Positions 52,301 through 60,363 of a stretch of 64,000 nt of DNA are shown one piece after another (the stretch's first letter is position 1; each line of letters opens with the position of its first letter). Both the position numbers and the translations under genes were made by a program. The stretch covers positions 11,272 through 75,271 of the forward strand of contig JBASRE010000057.1 of assembly GCA_049273695.1 (NCBI GenBank), written 5' to 3'. This DNA comes from UBA11740 sp049273695 (GTDB lineage Bacteria > Acidobacteriota > Blastocatellia > Pyrinomonadales > Pyrinomonadaceae). The notes beneath the pieces were generated by a model that worked only from the letters and a program-made list of their open reading frames with translations, had not been told where the DNA came from and did no database searches.

Positions 52301-52894
52301 TTGAATGGCCCTGACAATGGCGCCGCCAAAAGCTTCATTGAGCAGGCCATAAAATTCGCAATGCCTGATTGTCGCGTCGTCAACTCGGAGAATATCCAGC
52401 GTAACGATGGCGTCGGTGGCGACTTCCGGCGTGCCGACGAACGCGACGTCATGAATCAGGAAGCTGTGAAGACCCGCAACCTGAATCGCAATGCCGCCCA
52501 CGCCGGTGCGTGGATAGAATTCCGAGACGAGATTCAGCCCCGTGCTCAGTTCCTGGCCACTCCCGGTCGTATCCACGACGGTCGATGACGGAACGCCCGC
52601 GATCTCAATTGATGTCGCAAGGCCGCTGAAATCCTTTACGACGGTGGTGAGGATCGCATAACGGCCCTGAGGAACGAATAATGTCCCCCCGCCGCCGGCC
52701 GCCAAAGCGTCAAGCGCCGCTTGCAGCGCCGGCCCATCGTCGGTAACGCCATCACCGACGGCGCCAAAATCTGTGAGGTTAAGAACGGTTTGCGCGCGGA
52801 GACTCTCGACTGATCCAAGAATCAACAGAAGAGCCGCGACAACGACAAAGCGTGTTGCAAGCAGGACCAACCGAGGGGGAGTTAGCTGGTTCAT
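49316..52894 (-). CDS. Large secreted protein: pectate-lyase-like domain plus seven carboxypeptidase-regulatory-like repeats
   Basis: 1192 residues with a signal peptide (about 1-35). The N-terminal part begins LNLTDFGAVGDGVTDDGPAL, the standard start of parallel beta-helix pectate-lyase-3/glycoside-hydrolase-28-like folds, and runs to about residue 440. From about 467 to 1045 come seven repeats of about 80 residues, each like ISGRVT...GVTMTLSG...TDANGNYSFSNLPAGxxYxxxPS, resembling the carboxypeptidase-regulatory-like or transthyretin-like fold. A final beta domain follows. The catalytic residues of a pectin enzyme are not evident, so glycan binding is possible. Extracellular location is inferred. 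Single gene. Confidence 0.88.
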   Translation of the reverse strand: MNQLTPPRLVLLATRFVVVAALLLILGSVESLRAQTVLNLTDFGAVGDGVTDDGPALQAALDALAAGGGGTLFVPQGRYAILTTVVKDFSGLATSIEIAGVPSSTVVDTTGSGQELSTGLNLVSEFYPRTGVGGIAIQVAGLHSFLIHDVAFVGTPEVATDAIVTLDILRVDDATIRHCEFYGLLNEAFGGAIVRAIQSGLAIQQTKFLGSSGNSGVYAPIVENLQWKRIAVSDTVFLDYGQRPELYGKTGYGAPISWINAGNAAAVTSDSPRREIVLDRVFMDEGQLFGLSVMPYRYSPPSAPIDLLYMNRLRMNVSNLGGNMGNLVYYPKAVLIESSRYQWSHNTFAAISLYGVNRAIIARAECVDSAHTIRADSATGSLTVIDSIYQNLFSDAQVTSVINTQSPEEDPVQYVREQFTSIPGRAPDAAAHYYWSDLLLQCGEDANCVTNRRELLQQYLDSSPNPNFKLEGRVMSDVNAPVAGALVTLSGSQSVTALTDAQGHYSFSNLPTSGNYTVSAAKTQYNFGNSTIAINTPAGDQTVDFVGVVDRYTISGRIADASGQGLADATVSLTGVLNAEAQTDANGNYSFSGVPADADYNIIPSKFAYVFDPGTGTIDDLSADATANFTLITHNISGRVTKPNGNPIVSAVLTVSGGTSKSTTTDANGNYTLAYVPAGDEYVLSISRVNYTFAPPTNYLGTLDEDRTANFTGTPVTLTISGRVTTDYLPLSGVTMTMIGTETGSAVTHANGTFSFNVAAEGTYKITPSRTHYSFDPVSFTTYLTANETSDFTATLNRHTISGRVTGAGNTGVSGVTMALSGFTSAITTTNANGDYSFDNLAAGQTHTVTPAAKYYSFTQPSETFSELGSNVSAGFVATLRHHSISGRTTNADGSGLAGVTITLSGQQSGSAMSDANGNYAFSNLPAGPNYRVIASKTDYLFAPAGEVLIDLDGDRQVNFTSFPSYQVTTQVQSKGLGLPGVTITITGGQSVSGTTDDEGDHTFNLAAQQTYTITPSRVNYTFTPPSISFDNLSSSKLAEFTAVLNVGVPVLISHPDSTRALAFDSVLGTIEPFALNYDYAPSPDRRTRVMLFATNFDLAPGETPTSITADAQDASGRVYSLTVEYFAKVEGQNWLSCMVIRLNDELGDVGDVLFRITYRGIASNRVRVGIGHVGGGPADDTTAIPTPGSGP

Positions 52895-53160
52895 AAAGCG
52901 TCCGAGGGGTAAGACGTGAGTGGGGAATAAAAAGTCTACAAAACGAATGTAGGATGCAGCAAGAGTTTTTTCGGTTGGCGTGTTTTAGCTCACAACTTGG
53001 CGCCAGGCTGAAGAATTTCGCTCTTTGGAGGAGTCAAGCGGTTGAAGTGGACATTGAATTAGGAACGGATCAAATGTTGGAAGCGGGCGAGCGATCACTA
53101 CCGGCCAATCAGCAGTAGCTCGTCCCCACCCGCTATCGCTCAACGTTTTCAACGCACGTC

Positions 53161-53670
53161 CTAACGAAACTCTTTATCATCCGCCGACGGTCCGTAGATG
53201 GCCGGCACCTTCGCGCCCATCAGACGCAGATACACAGTCATTTGTCCGCGATGATGCGCGAGATGAAGCAGCGAGTCCTGAATCATCTCGTGGCGCGTCG
53301 CTTCCGCGACGACATTGCCGCCGGCCTTCAATTGCCAATTCGTCTCCAGGTGTTCATCCGAAGTCTTTTCGAAAGCTTCGCGCGCGCCGGCCGCGGCGTT
53401 GTCGAGCGCTTCGACGTACTCCGCGCTGGTATTGAGCGGCTTCATCTCAAACTTGGGGCCGTCCTTCGGCGCGATGTCGAGCTCGTCCTTCGTAAGCTGC
53501 ATCGTAACCCACATCGGAATCGTCGCGACCATGTTGGCGAGATAGCCAAATGCCATCGACTTCTCATGCGGCTTCCAATCGGACTTGCCGTCCGGGACTT
53601 GTTCGAGCGCGCGCCGCGAACGCTCCACTTCACGATCGAGTTCAGCGAGTAAGAAATCTTTTAGGTTCAT
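53161..53670 (-). CDS. DinB-family protein
   Basis: The 169-residue protein is a DinB-like four-helix bundle: FLLAELDREVERSRRALEQV, GYLANMVATIPMW and the C-terminal LLHLAHHRGQMTVYLRLMG, with the HHRGQ motif contributing metal-binding His residues. Members include thiol transferases and many uncharacterised proteins. A duplicated scrap of its 3' end lies at 49200-49286. Confidence 0.9.
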   Translation of the reverse strand: MNLKDFLLAELDREVERSRRALEQVPDGKSDWKPHEKSMAFGYLANMVATIPMWVTMQLTKDELDIAPKDGPKFEMKPLNTSAEYVEALDNAAAGAREAFEKTSDEHLETNWQLKAGGNVVAEATRHEMIQDSLLHLAHHRGQMTVYLRLMGAKVPAIYGPSADDKEFR

Positions 53671-53713
53671 GGTTACAGATTACATCGATTCGGTTGAGAA
53701 ATCATGAGAGGGA

Positions 53714-53920
53714 GCGTCAATGAGCCGCGGAGCGGCGGCAGAGTTTAGCCCGGGGTGAGCGAGCGCAGCGAGCGTAACTCCGGGATCACGTTCCAAGTGC
53801 ATACCAAGCCCGCGTAGCGGGCGGCAGAAAAGCCGCTACCGCTGTCGGCCGCTTCGCGGGCTCGCCATCTTATTCGACCTCTTCCTCGGGTTCCGCTTCG
53901 CTGCACCCTAGGGTTTATGC
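53714..53920. repeat. GAGCCGCGGAGCGGCGGCAG-type element, copy 1
   Basis: It starts GCGTCAATGAGCCGCGGAGC and ends near 'gggtttatgc', abutting the stop of the next gene. It holds nested stems 'gagcgcagcgagcg', 'gcccgcgtagcgggcggcag' and 'cggccgcttcgcgggctcg', and a 'cctcgggttccgcttcgct' block. Copy 2 is at 56706-56934. Confidence 0.88.
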
Positions 53921-54430
53921 TTACTTGAATTTCACTTGCTTGTGCTCTCCACTGTCCGCCTCTTCGCCGGTCACCAGCGTTGAGACGAAGTTCAGTACGA
54001 AACTAATGGTGCTCGAAGGACTGTCCCAGTACTCTGCTTTTTCGATCTTGATTCGCAGCAAGGCCACATTCGGATCGTCCTTGCCTTTGGGAAACCACAT
54101 CTTGAACGTCTCTCTCCAAAGTTCGTCAATCTTCTTGCGATCGCGAACCAGGCGCGCTCTGCCCGTGACTGAGACGTAATGTTGATTCTGCGGATCGGCG
54201 AAACTTACATTGACGCGCGGCGCGTCGTTGATTTCGCTGACCTTGTGTGAAGACGCTCCGGTAAAAAACCATAGTTCGCCATCCGGATCGATGTCGCCAT
54301 TCGAGGACATCGGCCGGCTGTGCAGATCGCCGCGCTCATCGATGGTCGTGAGCATGCAGAAGTCGATGTCTTTGATCAGTTCGCGAAGCTTTTCCAAATC
54401 TTCCGTTGGGACAAGTGCAGTTGCGCTCAT
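53921..54430 (-). CDS. Pyridoxamine 5'-phosphate-oxidase-family flavoprotein (general stress protein 26-like)
   Basis: The 169-residue split-barrel protein has DFCMLTTIDERGDLHSRPMS near the N-terminus, DGELWFFTGASSHKV, and NVSFADPQNQHYVSVTGRA, typical of the small stress-protein branch that binds FMN or F420. It reads to a C-terminal KIEKAEYWDSPSS. Physiological role unknown. Its stop abuts the repeat element. Confidence 0.9.
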   Translation of the reverse strand: MSATALVPTEDLEKLRELIKDIDFCMLTTIDERGDLHSRPMSSNGDIDPDGELWFFTGASSHKVSEINDAPRVNVSFADPQNQHYVSVTGRARLVRDRKKIDELWRETFKMWFPKGKDDPNVALLRIKIEKAEYWDSPSSTISFVLNFVSTLVTGEEADSGEHKQVKFK

Positions 54431-54596
54431 GGAACTCCTCTTTAAATCGTTTTTCGGGAGTCTGAACGACCACCTTCACAGATCCGTGTCGAGGTTGGTA
54501 CAAAGCTGCGAAGAGATCCGACCGGGCGTGTCTTGTGTCGTACCCCGAGCGGTAGCGAGGCGGATCAATCATGTAACGTTGCAAATGATCCGGTCG

Positions 54597-55061
54597 CTAC
54601 CGCTCCCGGTACTGACTCAGATGCTTTTGCTGTCCCACGGCGTATGCTTCGCGAACCCAAGTGGCGAACTCATCATCGAGGTCCGTAAGCGAGTTGATAC
54701 GAAATGCGTGCAAATGATTTCGCGGAGAGAAAGTTTCTACGCGCAGAAATCGCGGATTCTCAACTCGGCGGCCGAAGACAAAGTGACCAATCAGATAGTC
54801 TCGGCGCACCTGCACGGCGATGAATGACATTCGCACTTGAAAGGCGATGCGGGTTTTCTCGGGCAGCACCTTCACCGGACCACACTTCTTAATCAGTCCT
54901 GCGAGCTTGTCGAATAACTCACGGACACTTTCGCTCTTGCCGATAAAGTGCGACTCCAAACTGATGCTGCTGCACGAGTGTGTCTGGTTGCGATTGGCGA
55001 AACTTCGGTCGCATTCGGGGCAGCGCCAGAGTGGTGCAGAATTTTTCGAGGAACCCGGCAT
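54597..55061 (-). CDS. DUF5655-family protein with N-terminal zinc finger
   Basis: The 154-residue protein begins with a Cys/His motif (WRCPECDRSFANRNQTHSC), followed by the DUF5655 domain (SESVRELFDKLAGLIKKCG, TRIAFQVRMSFIAVQVRRDY and HFVFGRRVENPRFLRVE). DUF5655 has no known activity and is related to other small domains found near restriction or nucleic-acid functions. The gene's 3' end lies next to short repeats carrying TAGCGACCGGATC. Confidence 0.87.
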   Translation of the reverse strand: MPGSSKNSAPLWRCPECDRSFANRNQTHSCSSISLESHFIGKSESVRELFDKLAGLIKKCGPVKVLPEKTRIAFQVRMSFIAVQVRRDYLIGHFVFGRRVENPRFLRVETFSPRNHLHAFRINSLTDLDDEFATWVREAYAVGQQKHLSQYRER

Positions 55062-55213
55062 GGCGAGTCAGTATAGAAGTGTCAGAACCGAGAGTGATAG
55101 CGACCGGATCTACGCGATGAACCGTGTTTGAGTTCAACTCGCTACCGGGGTACTGACACAGATGGTGCTTTTCGACTCTTGACAGGCAAAAAGTTCAGGT
55201 CAATCATTCGCCT

Positions 55214-55441
55214 ATGAACCTTGCATCCATCCAGAACGAAATTGAAAAGCTGGAACCGGCGGAACGAGCGGCGTTAATTGATGTGCTTTGGGACAGTCTC
55301 GACGAAGGGCGCATCAAGGAAATCGAAGCAAAATGGGCCGCGGAGTCGGAAGATCGAATTGACGCATTCGAGCGCGGCGAGTTGACCGCGGTTGACGGGC
55401 CGTCTGCACTGGAAAAACTTCGTAACTCCCTCCGTAAATGA
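55214..55441 (+). CDS. Addiction-module component, RelB-like antitoxin
   Basis: The 75-residue protein (NLASIQNEIEKLEPAERAAL, DVLWDSLDEGRIKE, ending LEKLRNSLRK) matches the 'putative addiction module component' family (TIGR02574-like), helical and acidic. It overlaps the toxin gene by 4 nt (ATGA at 55438-55441), the normal order antitoxin-toxin. Confidence 0.88.
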   Translation: MNLASIQNEIEKLEPAERAALIDVLWDSLDEGRIKEIEAKWAAESEDRIDAFERGELTAVDGPSALEKLRNSLRK

Positions 55442-55731
55442 CGAAGTACAGATTTACTTCTGCAGCACTATTAGAATTAACAGAAGCAGCCCTTTACTAC
55501 GAAAAGCAGGAGAGCTGGCTTGGCGCAACCTTTCTCGGGGAGATTGACGGAGCGATCGATCGAATCCTGCGATTTCCGTACGCCTGGCATCCGATGTCTG
55601 CGCGAAGCAGGCGCTGTCGAACTCACCGCTTCCCATTCGGACTCCTTTATCAAGTTCGGCTTGATGAAATTCTCATTACTGCTGTGATGGATTTGCGGCG
55701 CGATCCGCGGACATGGCGTGAACTGCTTTAG
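55438..55731 (+). CDS. RelE/ParE-superfamily toxin
   Basis: 97 residues: YRFTSAALLELTEAALYYEK, FLGEIDGAIDRILRFPYAW, RRCRTHRFPFGLLYQVRLDE and ILITAVMDLRRDP. The C-terminal Arg and the RRDPRTWRELL end fit the ParE branch. Translationally coupled to the antitoxin at 55214. Its target (ribosome or gyrase) is not determined. Confidence 0.9.
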   Translation: MTKYRFTSAALLELTEAALYYEKQESWLGATFLGEIDGAIDRILRFPYAWHPMSARSRRCRTHRFPFGLLYQVRLDEILITAVMDLRRDPRTWRELL

Positions 55732-55983
55732 CGGTTTCCATCTACGATTTACCATTTACGATTTACCAGTTGTGGTGGGCTATTTTCATTCGTCCGCTGC
55801 GCGGGCTGAATTGCGTGACGGTCGCGGAAATCGTACGCAAGTTAACGGAAGTTTCTTCTCGACACGACTTACTGGGCCGTGATAAGAAAGCGGCAGCCCG
55901 AAAAAACAAGGTCTCACGCTCCCGGGTAAGACGATAAACGGAGTCCACCTAACCTTTCACTAGCGGGACTTAAAGGAGGCTAA

Positions 55984-56673
55984 ATGGATATCTCAACTGC
56001 TGTAGTGGGCGGCATATGGGCCATGTGGGCGGCCTATTCCTCACCGATCAAAGAAATGCTTATCAAGCGTCTAGGAGACAAAGCGACCAATGTCGCAAAA
56101 CAGTTTACAGAAGCAGCTTGGGACCGTGTGAATTGGAATCTTTCCTCCCGCAAGTATCAGAATGCAATACAAGAATTGTACGGAACAGTTCGAATGTTTG
56201 GAAAGTCCGAGCCAGTTTCGTTGGAGGGCATTTTCACGGATGTTGTAATTCTGGAGAAACCCACAGCATTTCACCGATATGACATAAAACTCCTGCGACA
56301 GGAACCTGAACAATTAGAGTTAAACAAATCAAGAAAGGCCGGGCTCGCGCTCGTAAAGGCGGCTGAACACAAAAGAATTTTTCTTGTTGGTAAACCAGGT
56401 GCGGGTAAGACTACGTTCCTGAAATATCTAACCCTGCAAGCTGCAAAGGGGGGCTTGGATAAGATACCGATCTTCGTTTCCTTGAAAGAGTGGTCCGATT
56501 CAAATCTTAAATTAATGGAGTACTTGGCAAGGCAATTTGAGATTTGTGACTTTCCCAACGCACGGGCTTTCGTTCATCACATCCTTCGGAAAGGTGATGC
56601 TTTAGTCTTGTTTGACGGTCTCGACGAAGTCGAGAATAGCGACCGGATCGTCTACTCAACGATGAAGGATTGA
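55984..56673 (+). pseudogene. NACHT-domain NTPase, truncated after Walker B
   Basis: The frame has 229 residues. An N-terminal helical part (AAYSSPIKEMLIKRLGDKA) leads to the NACHT NTPase: Walker A GKPGAGKTTFLKYL at about residues 136-149, LDKIPIFVSLKEWSDS, and Walker B LVLFDGLDEVENSDR. It then stops (TGA at 56671-56673), whereas intact NACHT proteins continue for hundreds of residues with sensor and C-terminal repeat domains. NACHT NTPases of this type act in anti-phage defence. The truncation point begins with a 13-mer (TAGCGACCGGATC, 56637-56649) also present at 55098 and, inverted, at 54587. Base composition is visibly more AT-rich than the neighbours, suggesting transfer. It could be a stand-alone fragment, but lack of the C-terminus argues it is non-functional. 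Confidence 0.85.
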
Positions 56674-56705
56674 TATACCTCATTACGATTCGCGGGGAAT
56701 AGGAT

Positions 56706-56934
56706 GCGTCAACGAGCCGCGGAGCGGCGGCAGAGTTTAGCCCGGGGTGAGTGAGCGGAGCGAGCGTAACCCCGGGATCACCTCCAATCGATACCGAGCC
56801 CGCGTAGCGGGCGACAGAGTAAGCCTTACTGCTGTCGCCCGCTACGCAGGCTCTACGATCTTGGTGGTGCATGTTCCTCGGGTTCCGCTTCGCTCCACCC
56901 GAGGCTTTATGCTGCCGCCTACTCCGCAGGCTCA
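56706..56934. repeat. GAGCCGCGGAGCGGCGGCAG-type element, copy 2
   Basis: It begins GCGTCAACGAGCCGCGGAGC and contains 'gcccgcgtagcgggcgacag' paired with 'ctgtcgcccgctacgcaggc', then 'cctcgggttccgcttcgct' and 'gctttatgctgccgcctac'. It lies between the truncated NACHT and the frameshifted AAA gene. Confidence 0.9.
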
Positions 56935-56973
56935 ACCGTGCGTCGCTAAACTGTTAGTGATAAGGTCAATTAC

Positions 56974-58529
56974 ATGAGTTTCACGCTTTCGATTCCCCGT
57001 GCTGGTAATTCCTCGTTAGATTTTTCGTTAGATAGCGGTGAGGCCTGTTTATTGTCGGTGCCAATGGAACAGGGAAATCGAATTTGATGCAGCGATTTTT
57101 TGCGGACCATGGCGATCAGGCCCGTAGGATTTCGGCGCATCGTCAAAATTGGTTTAGTTCCGATGGGATTAATGTATCTTCCGAAGAGCGAAGGAATATT
57201 GGTGTGAGCATTCGGAACTATGACGCAGGTGCCGAATCTAGGTTTCGAGATGCATATTCGTCGAATCGTCCGAATATCGCAGTTTACGACCTTATCGATT
57301 CAGAAAATGTACGCGCGCGTTCCATAGCCGCTGCAGTAGATGCGACTGACCTCGATCTCGCGCGGACGCTTTCAAAGAACGACGCACCGATAAAGGTTAT
57401 CAATGAATTATTGAAACTCTCGCAAATCCCAATCGAGATTTCGCTTGGAAGAGGAGATCAAGCGTTTGCGAGCAAGAACGGTGGCGCTTCATACAGTATT
57501 GCGCGACTGTCCGATGGCGAACGCAACGCCCTTCTATTAGCTGCGGATGTGTTGACTGTGAATGCCGGCACGTTGATCCTAGTTGATGAACGACCGGACT
57601 GCGCCTTCGTAGTCTCCACGCACGAAATCATGCTCGCCGTGGACAATCCCACAGCCCGTGTACTACTCCTCAGGGAGGTCTCGTATGATGGTTCAGGGAT
57701 ATCCTCTTGGGACGCAGATTTAGTGCTGCCCAATGCTGAAATCGATGACACCGTTAAATATGACATTCTAGGAGCGCGACGAAAATTACTTTTCATTGAG
57801 GGCGATGACCGCAGCTTAGACAAACCGCTCTACGGTCTGATTTTCCCCGGCGTTTCGATTATTGCCAAGGCGAGCTGCCGCGACGTCGAGAACGTCGTTG
57901 GGGGAATTCGAAGTGCCGAGAGTCTTCATTGGGTACAAGCCTTTGGCATCGTAGACAACGACCGCCGAAGTCAATCCAATATTGAAACGCTAAAGTCACG
58001 GGGCGTGTACGCGCTAACAGTTTTTTCGGTCGAGTCGATCTATTACCATCCCGAGATTCAGCGCCGCATCGCGCAGCGACATGTTGCGGTCGTCGGAGGT
58101 GACGCAGCTGCACGAGTTACTGACGCTGAAAATGCCTTGATTGCGGCCGTAACACCGCACGTTCAGCGTCTCAGCGAAAGAGTCGCGGAGAAGAGCGTAC
58201 GACAGCAGAACGTGAATCACTTACCAGGCCGAGATGCGATCGCTAGCGGCAATACGGTGAACATTTCAGTTGATGTCGCGCGGGAGGTTACTGCCGTCCG
58301 TACTTCGCTTGAAAACAGTTTGACTCATCGCGACGTTGTCGAAATTGTTAGCCAGTATCCAATCCGAGAAACCTCGGCTCTGACAGATATATCGAGGACT
58401 TTAGGGTTTCAGAATCGCGCTCAATATGAAGACGCCGTCCGAAAGCTTCTAATCGACGACAATGAGGCCCGAGAATTTGTGCGCTCTCTTTTTGGATCTC
58501 TTGTTATGGATATTGGGGCAACTTCCTAA
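56974..58529 (+). pseudogene. AAA ATPase/DUF4435 (OLD-like) defence gene, frameshifted and internally deleted
   Basis: From ATG 56974 the frame reads SFTLSIPRAGNSSLDFSLDSGEAC and ends early. One missing base near 57044 would restore FIVGANGTGKSNLMQRF, a clear Walker A (57048-57098), and the rest continues open to 58529 (481 codons from TTG 57084). The ABC-like signature is ARLSDGERNALLLAAD. Walker B reads LILVDERPDCAFVVSTHE: between DE and RPDC the usual segment with PERHLH is absent, an in-frame loss of some 20 residues. The C-terminal half has TOPRIM-like acidic motifs (LLFIEGDDRSLD, FGIVDNDRRS), like DUF4435/OLD-type nucleases. A role in anti-phage defence is inferred from family. Both lesions suggest decay; the first could be a sequencing error, the second hardly. 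Confidence 0.8.
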
Positions 58530-58623
58530 CTATGGCGGAGGCTCGTCGCTGGGTATCATTCGACCCTAGGCAAACCTGACATCTCCTCGCGCATCTCTTA
58601 TACTCTCTCTGCTCGCTTAAGAC

Positions 58624-59022
58624 GGGGGCGACAGGCTTCGACAGGGGCCGTAACGTCCGTCGCGATGCATGCCGGGCCTTATTCCTGTGGGGACCGTTAT
58701 CAAATTGCAGGGAAAATCAATTGCCAACTCTAACGAGTTAGCTCTCGCAGCCTAATTAAGCTCCGAGCGTCTCCGCCGCAAGTTGCTCATGCGCGCGGAT
58801 GGAGATGTCACCTTAGATGAGCTGGCCCATCGCTTCGGTCCGTGGCGATGGGTGAGACCAAAGTCGGACTAGCCCGTTCCAACGTCTTGCTGCTTCACTT
58901 AGTTGGAATCGGGCGAAGGTCGCGCGGGCCGCAAGGCTCACGCGAAAAGAGAAGCAGCTAAGCATGTAGATTCCTTCGGCGTTGACCTTTGGATCCGGGT
59001 TCGATTCCCGGCGCCTCCACCA
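58624..59022 (+). ncRNA. ssrA: Transfer-messenger RNA
   Basis: One-piece tmRNA of about 399 nt that rescues stalled ribosomes with SmpB. The 5' end GGGGGCGACAGGCTTCGACA pairs with the 3' GGCGCCTCC of the acceptor stem, and the mature CCA is encoded (59020-59022). The T-arm GGTTCGATTCC is at about 58998. The tag frame at 58723-58755 reads ANSNELALAA then TAA, with the resume codon GCC. The tag end ALAA is the normal degradation signal. Ends are by pairing; position is good to a few bases. Confidence 0.95.
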
Positions 59023-59025
59023 AAT

Positions 59026-59432
59026 CAGTGGGCAGTGAGCAGTGGGCAGTGAGCAGCAGGCAGGAAAGACAGTCCGAGTAATCCGCAGCATTCGCATATT
59101 CCCTAGATCAAGAACAACAGGCAGACGGCAGTGGGCAGCAGACAGGAAAGACCCTCCGAATAATCCGCAGCATTCGCATATTCCCTAGATCAAGAACAGT
59201 GGGCAGTGAGCAGCAGACAGGAAAGACCCTCCGAATAATCCGCAGATTTCGCAGGTTCCCTAGATCAAGAACAGTGGGCAGTGAGCAGGAAGCAGTCGGC
59301 AGGAAAACACGCCTGATCAATCCGCAGGCTCAGATGATTTTGTGCCCTTTGTGCCTTTTCGTGGCTAATCTATCTGTGTAATCTGTGTAATCTGCGGATG
59401 AATGCCCGCCCGCTACCGCAGGCGGTTCTGAC
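59026..59432. repeat. Imperfect tandem repeats downstream of tmRNA
   Basis: About three and a half units of 75-90 nt, each reading 'cagtgggcagtgagcagcag-caggaaagac-...-ccgaataatccgcag-cattcgcatattccctagatcaagaa', are in direct order, with boundaries near 59115, 59197 and 59272. After them comes the dispersed 'tttgtgccctttgtgcc...aatctgtgtaatctgcgg' sequence, also seen at 62450-62515. No gene lies here; short frames in the array are not credible. Confidence 0.85.
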
Positions 59433-60311
59433 ATGACCAATCTACCAATCGGCATCTTCGACTCGGGCGTGGGCGGTTTAACCGTTTATCGCGCGCTGCA
59501 TGAGCATCTGCCGAATGAGCGCTTTGTCTATCTGGGCGACACGGCGCGAGTGCCTTACGGCACAAAGTCGCTGGCGACGGTTGAGCGGTACGCGGTTGAG
59601 AATGCGCGCTTCCTGGCGGCGCACGGGATCAAGATGCTGGTCGTCGCTTGTAACACCGCTTCGGCGCTCGCGCTGCCGGCGATTCGAAGCGCTTTGAAGA
59701 TCGATGTCATGGGGGTAATTGGGCCGGGCGCGAGGGCGGCGGTCCTGAGCGAGTCGCTTAGAGAAATGCAGACTGGCGGCCCGCGGCACCAGCGCGCTAT
59801 CGGAGTGATTGCCACGGAATCGACGGTGCAGAGCGCCGCTTACACGAAAGCGATTTCAAGAATTGACTCGACAATCAACGTGCTCGAACGCGCATGTCCT
59901 CTGTTCGTACCTTTGGCTGAAGAAGGTTGGGCTGACGATAACGTCGCGCGCAGCGTCGCGCAGACTTATCTGGAAGACATTCGCGGGCGTGTCGATACAC
60001 TTGTTCTGGGCTGCACCCATTACCCCATTCTCCGAGATGTGATTCAGGAGACGGTGGGCCAATATGTAAGGCTGGTTGATTCAGGCGAAGCGACCGCGGT
60101 GGAAGTTAAGGCGCTATTGAAGGGTAAAAGCCTTGCTCGAGTAACGCCGCCGACCGGTGCGCTCGAACGGCAGTTGTGCGATGATTTGGACCACTTTTAC
60201 GTGACCGACGCCGCGCAGAGATTCGCGCGAGTTGCCGAGAGATTTCTCGGAGCGACGCCGTCGCGGCTGGAGGCAGTTGAGTTGTGGGGAGAGGACAAAT
60301 TGACTCATTGA
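59433..60311 (+). CDS. murI: Glutamate racemase
   Basis: MurI makes D-glutamate for peptidoglycan. The 292-residue enzyme has IGIFDSGVGGLTVYRAL at the N-terminus, GDTARVPYGTKS and the two catalytic Cys: Cys73 (VACNTASALALP) and Cys194 (LGCTHYPIL). Length is a bit above the usual 265-285, from a Gly/Arg-rich loop (EMQTGGPRHQRA, about 111-122). Cytosolic. Confidence 0.97.
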   Translation: MTNLPIGIFDSGVGGLTVYRALHEHLPNERFVYLGDTARVPYGTKSLATVERYAVENARFLAAHGIKMLVVACNTASALALPAIRSALKIDVMGVIGPGARAAVLSESLREMQTGGPRHQRAIGVIATESTVQSAAYTKAISRIDSTINVLERACPLFVPLAEEGWADDNVARSVAQTYLEDIRGRVDTLVLGCTHYPILRDVIQETVGQYVRLVDSGEATAVEVKALLKGKSLARVTPPTGALERQLCDDLDHFYVTDAAQRFARVAERFLGATPSRLEAVELWGEDKLTH

Positions 60312-60363
60312 TTCATTTATTCACTGATTCAATGAATCAATGGGCCAATGGATCAATGAACTG

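Noticed and set aside
55815..55937. A 40-codon frame from GTG (MTVAEIVRKLTEVSSRHDLL...)
   Set aside because: Composition is plausible, but it has no ribosome site, no recognised family and lies between repeats; too weak to call.
58813..59097. A 94-codon minus-strand frame over the tmRNA gene, with a WWRRRESNPDPK-like stretch
   Set aside because: It is antisense to the conserved 3' part of tmRNA; this peptide is a well-known false prediction from RNA genes.
59026..59330. Possible CRISPR array
   Set aside because: Unit boundaries are imperfect, no constant short repeat with unique spacers of equal size exists, and no cas genes are near.
59108..59381. Short frames with repeated 'IIRRVFPVCC'-like peptides
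   Set aside because: They arise from the tandem repeat array and have no ribosome sites.
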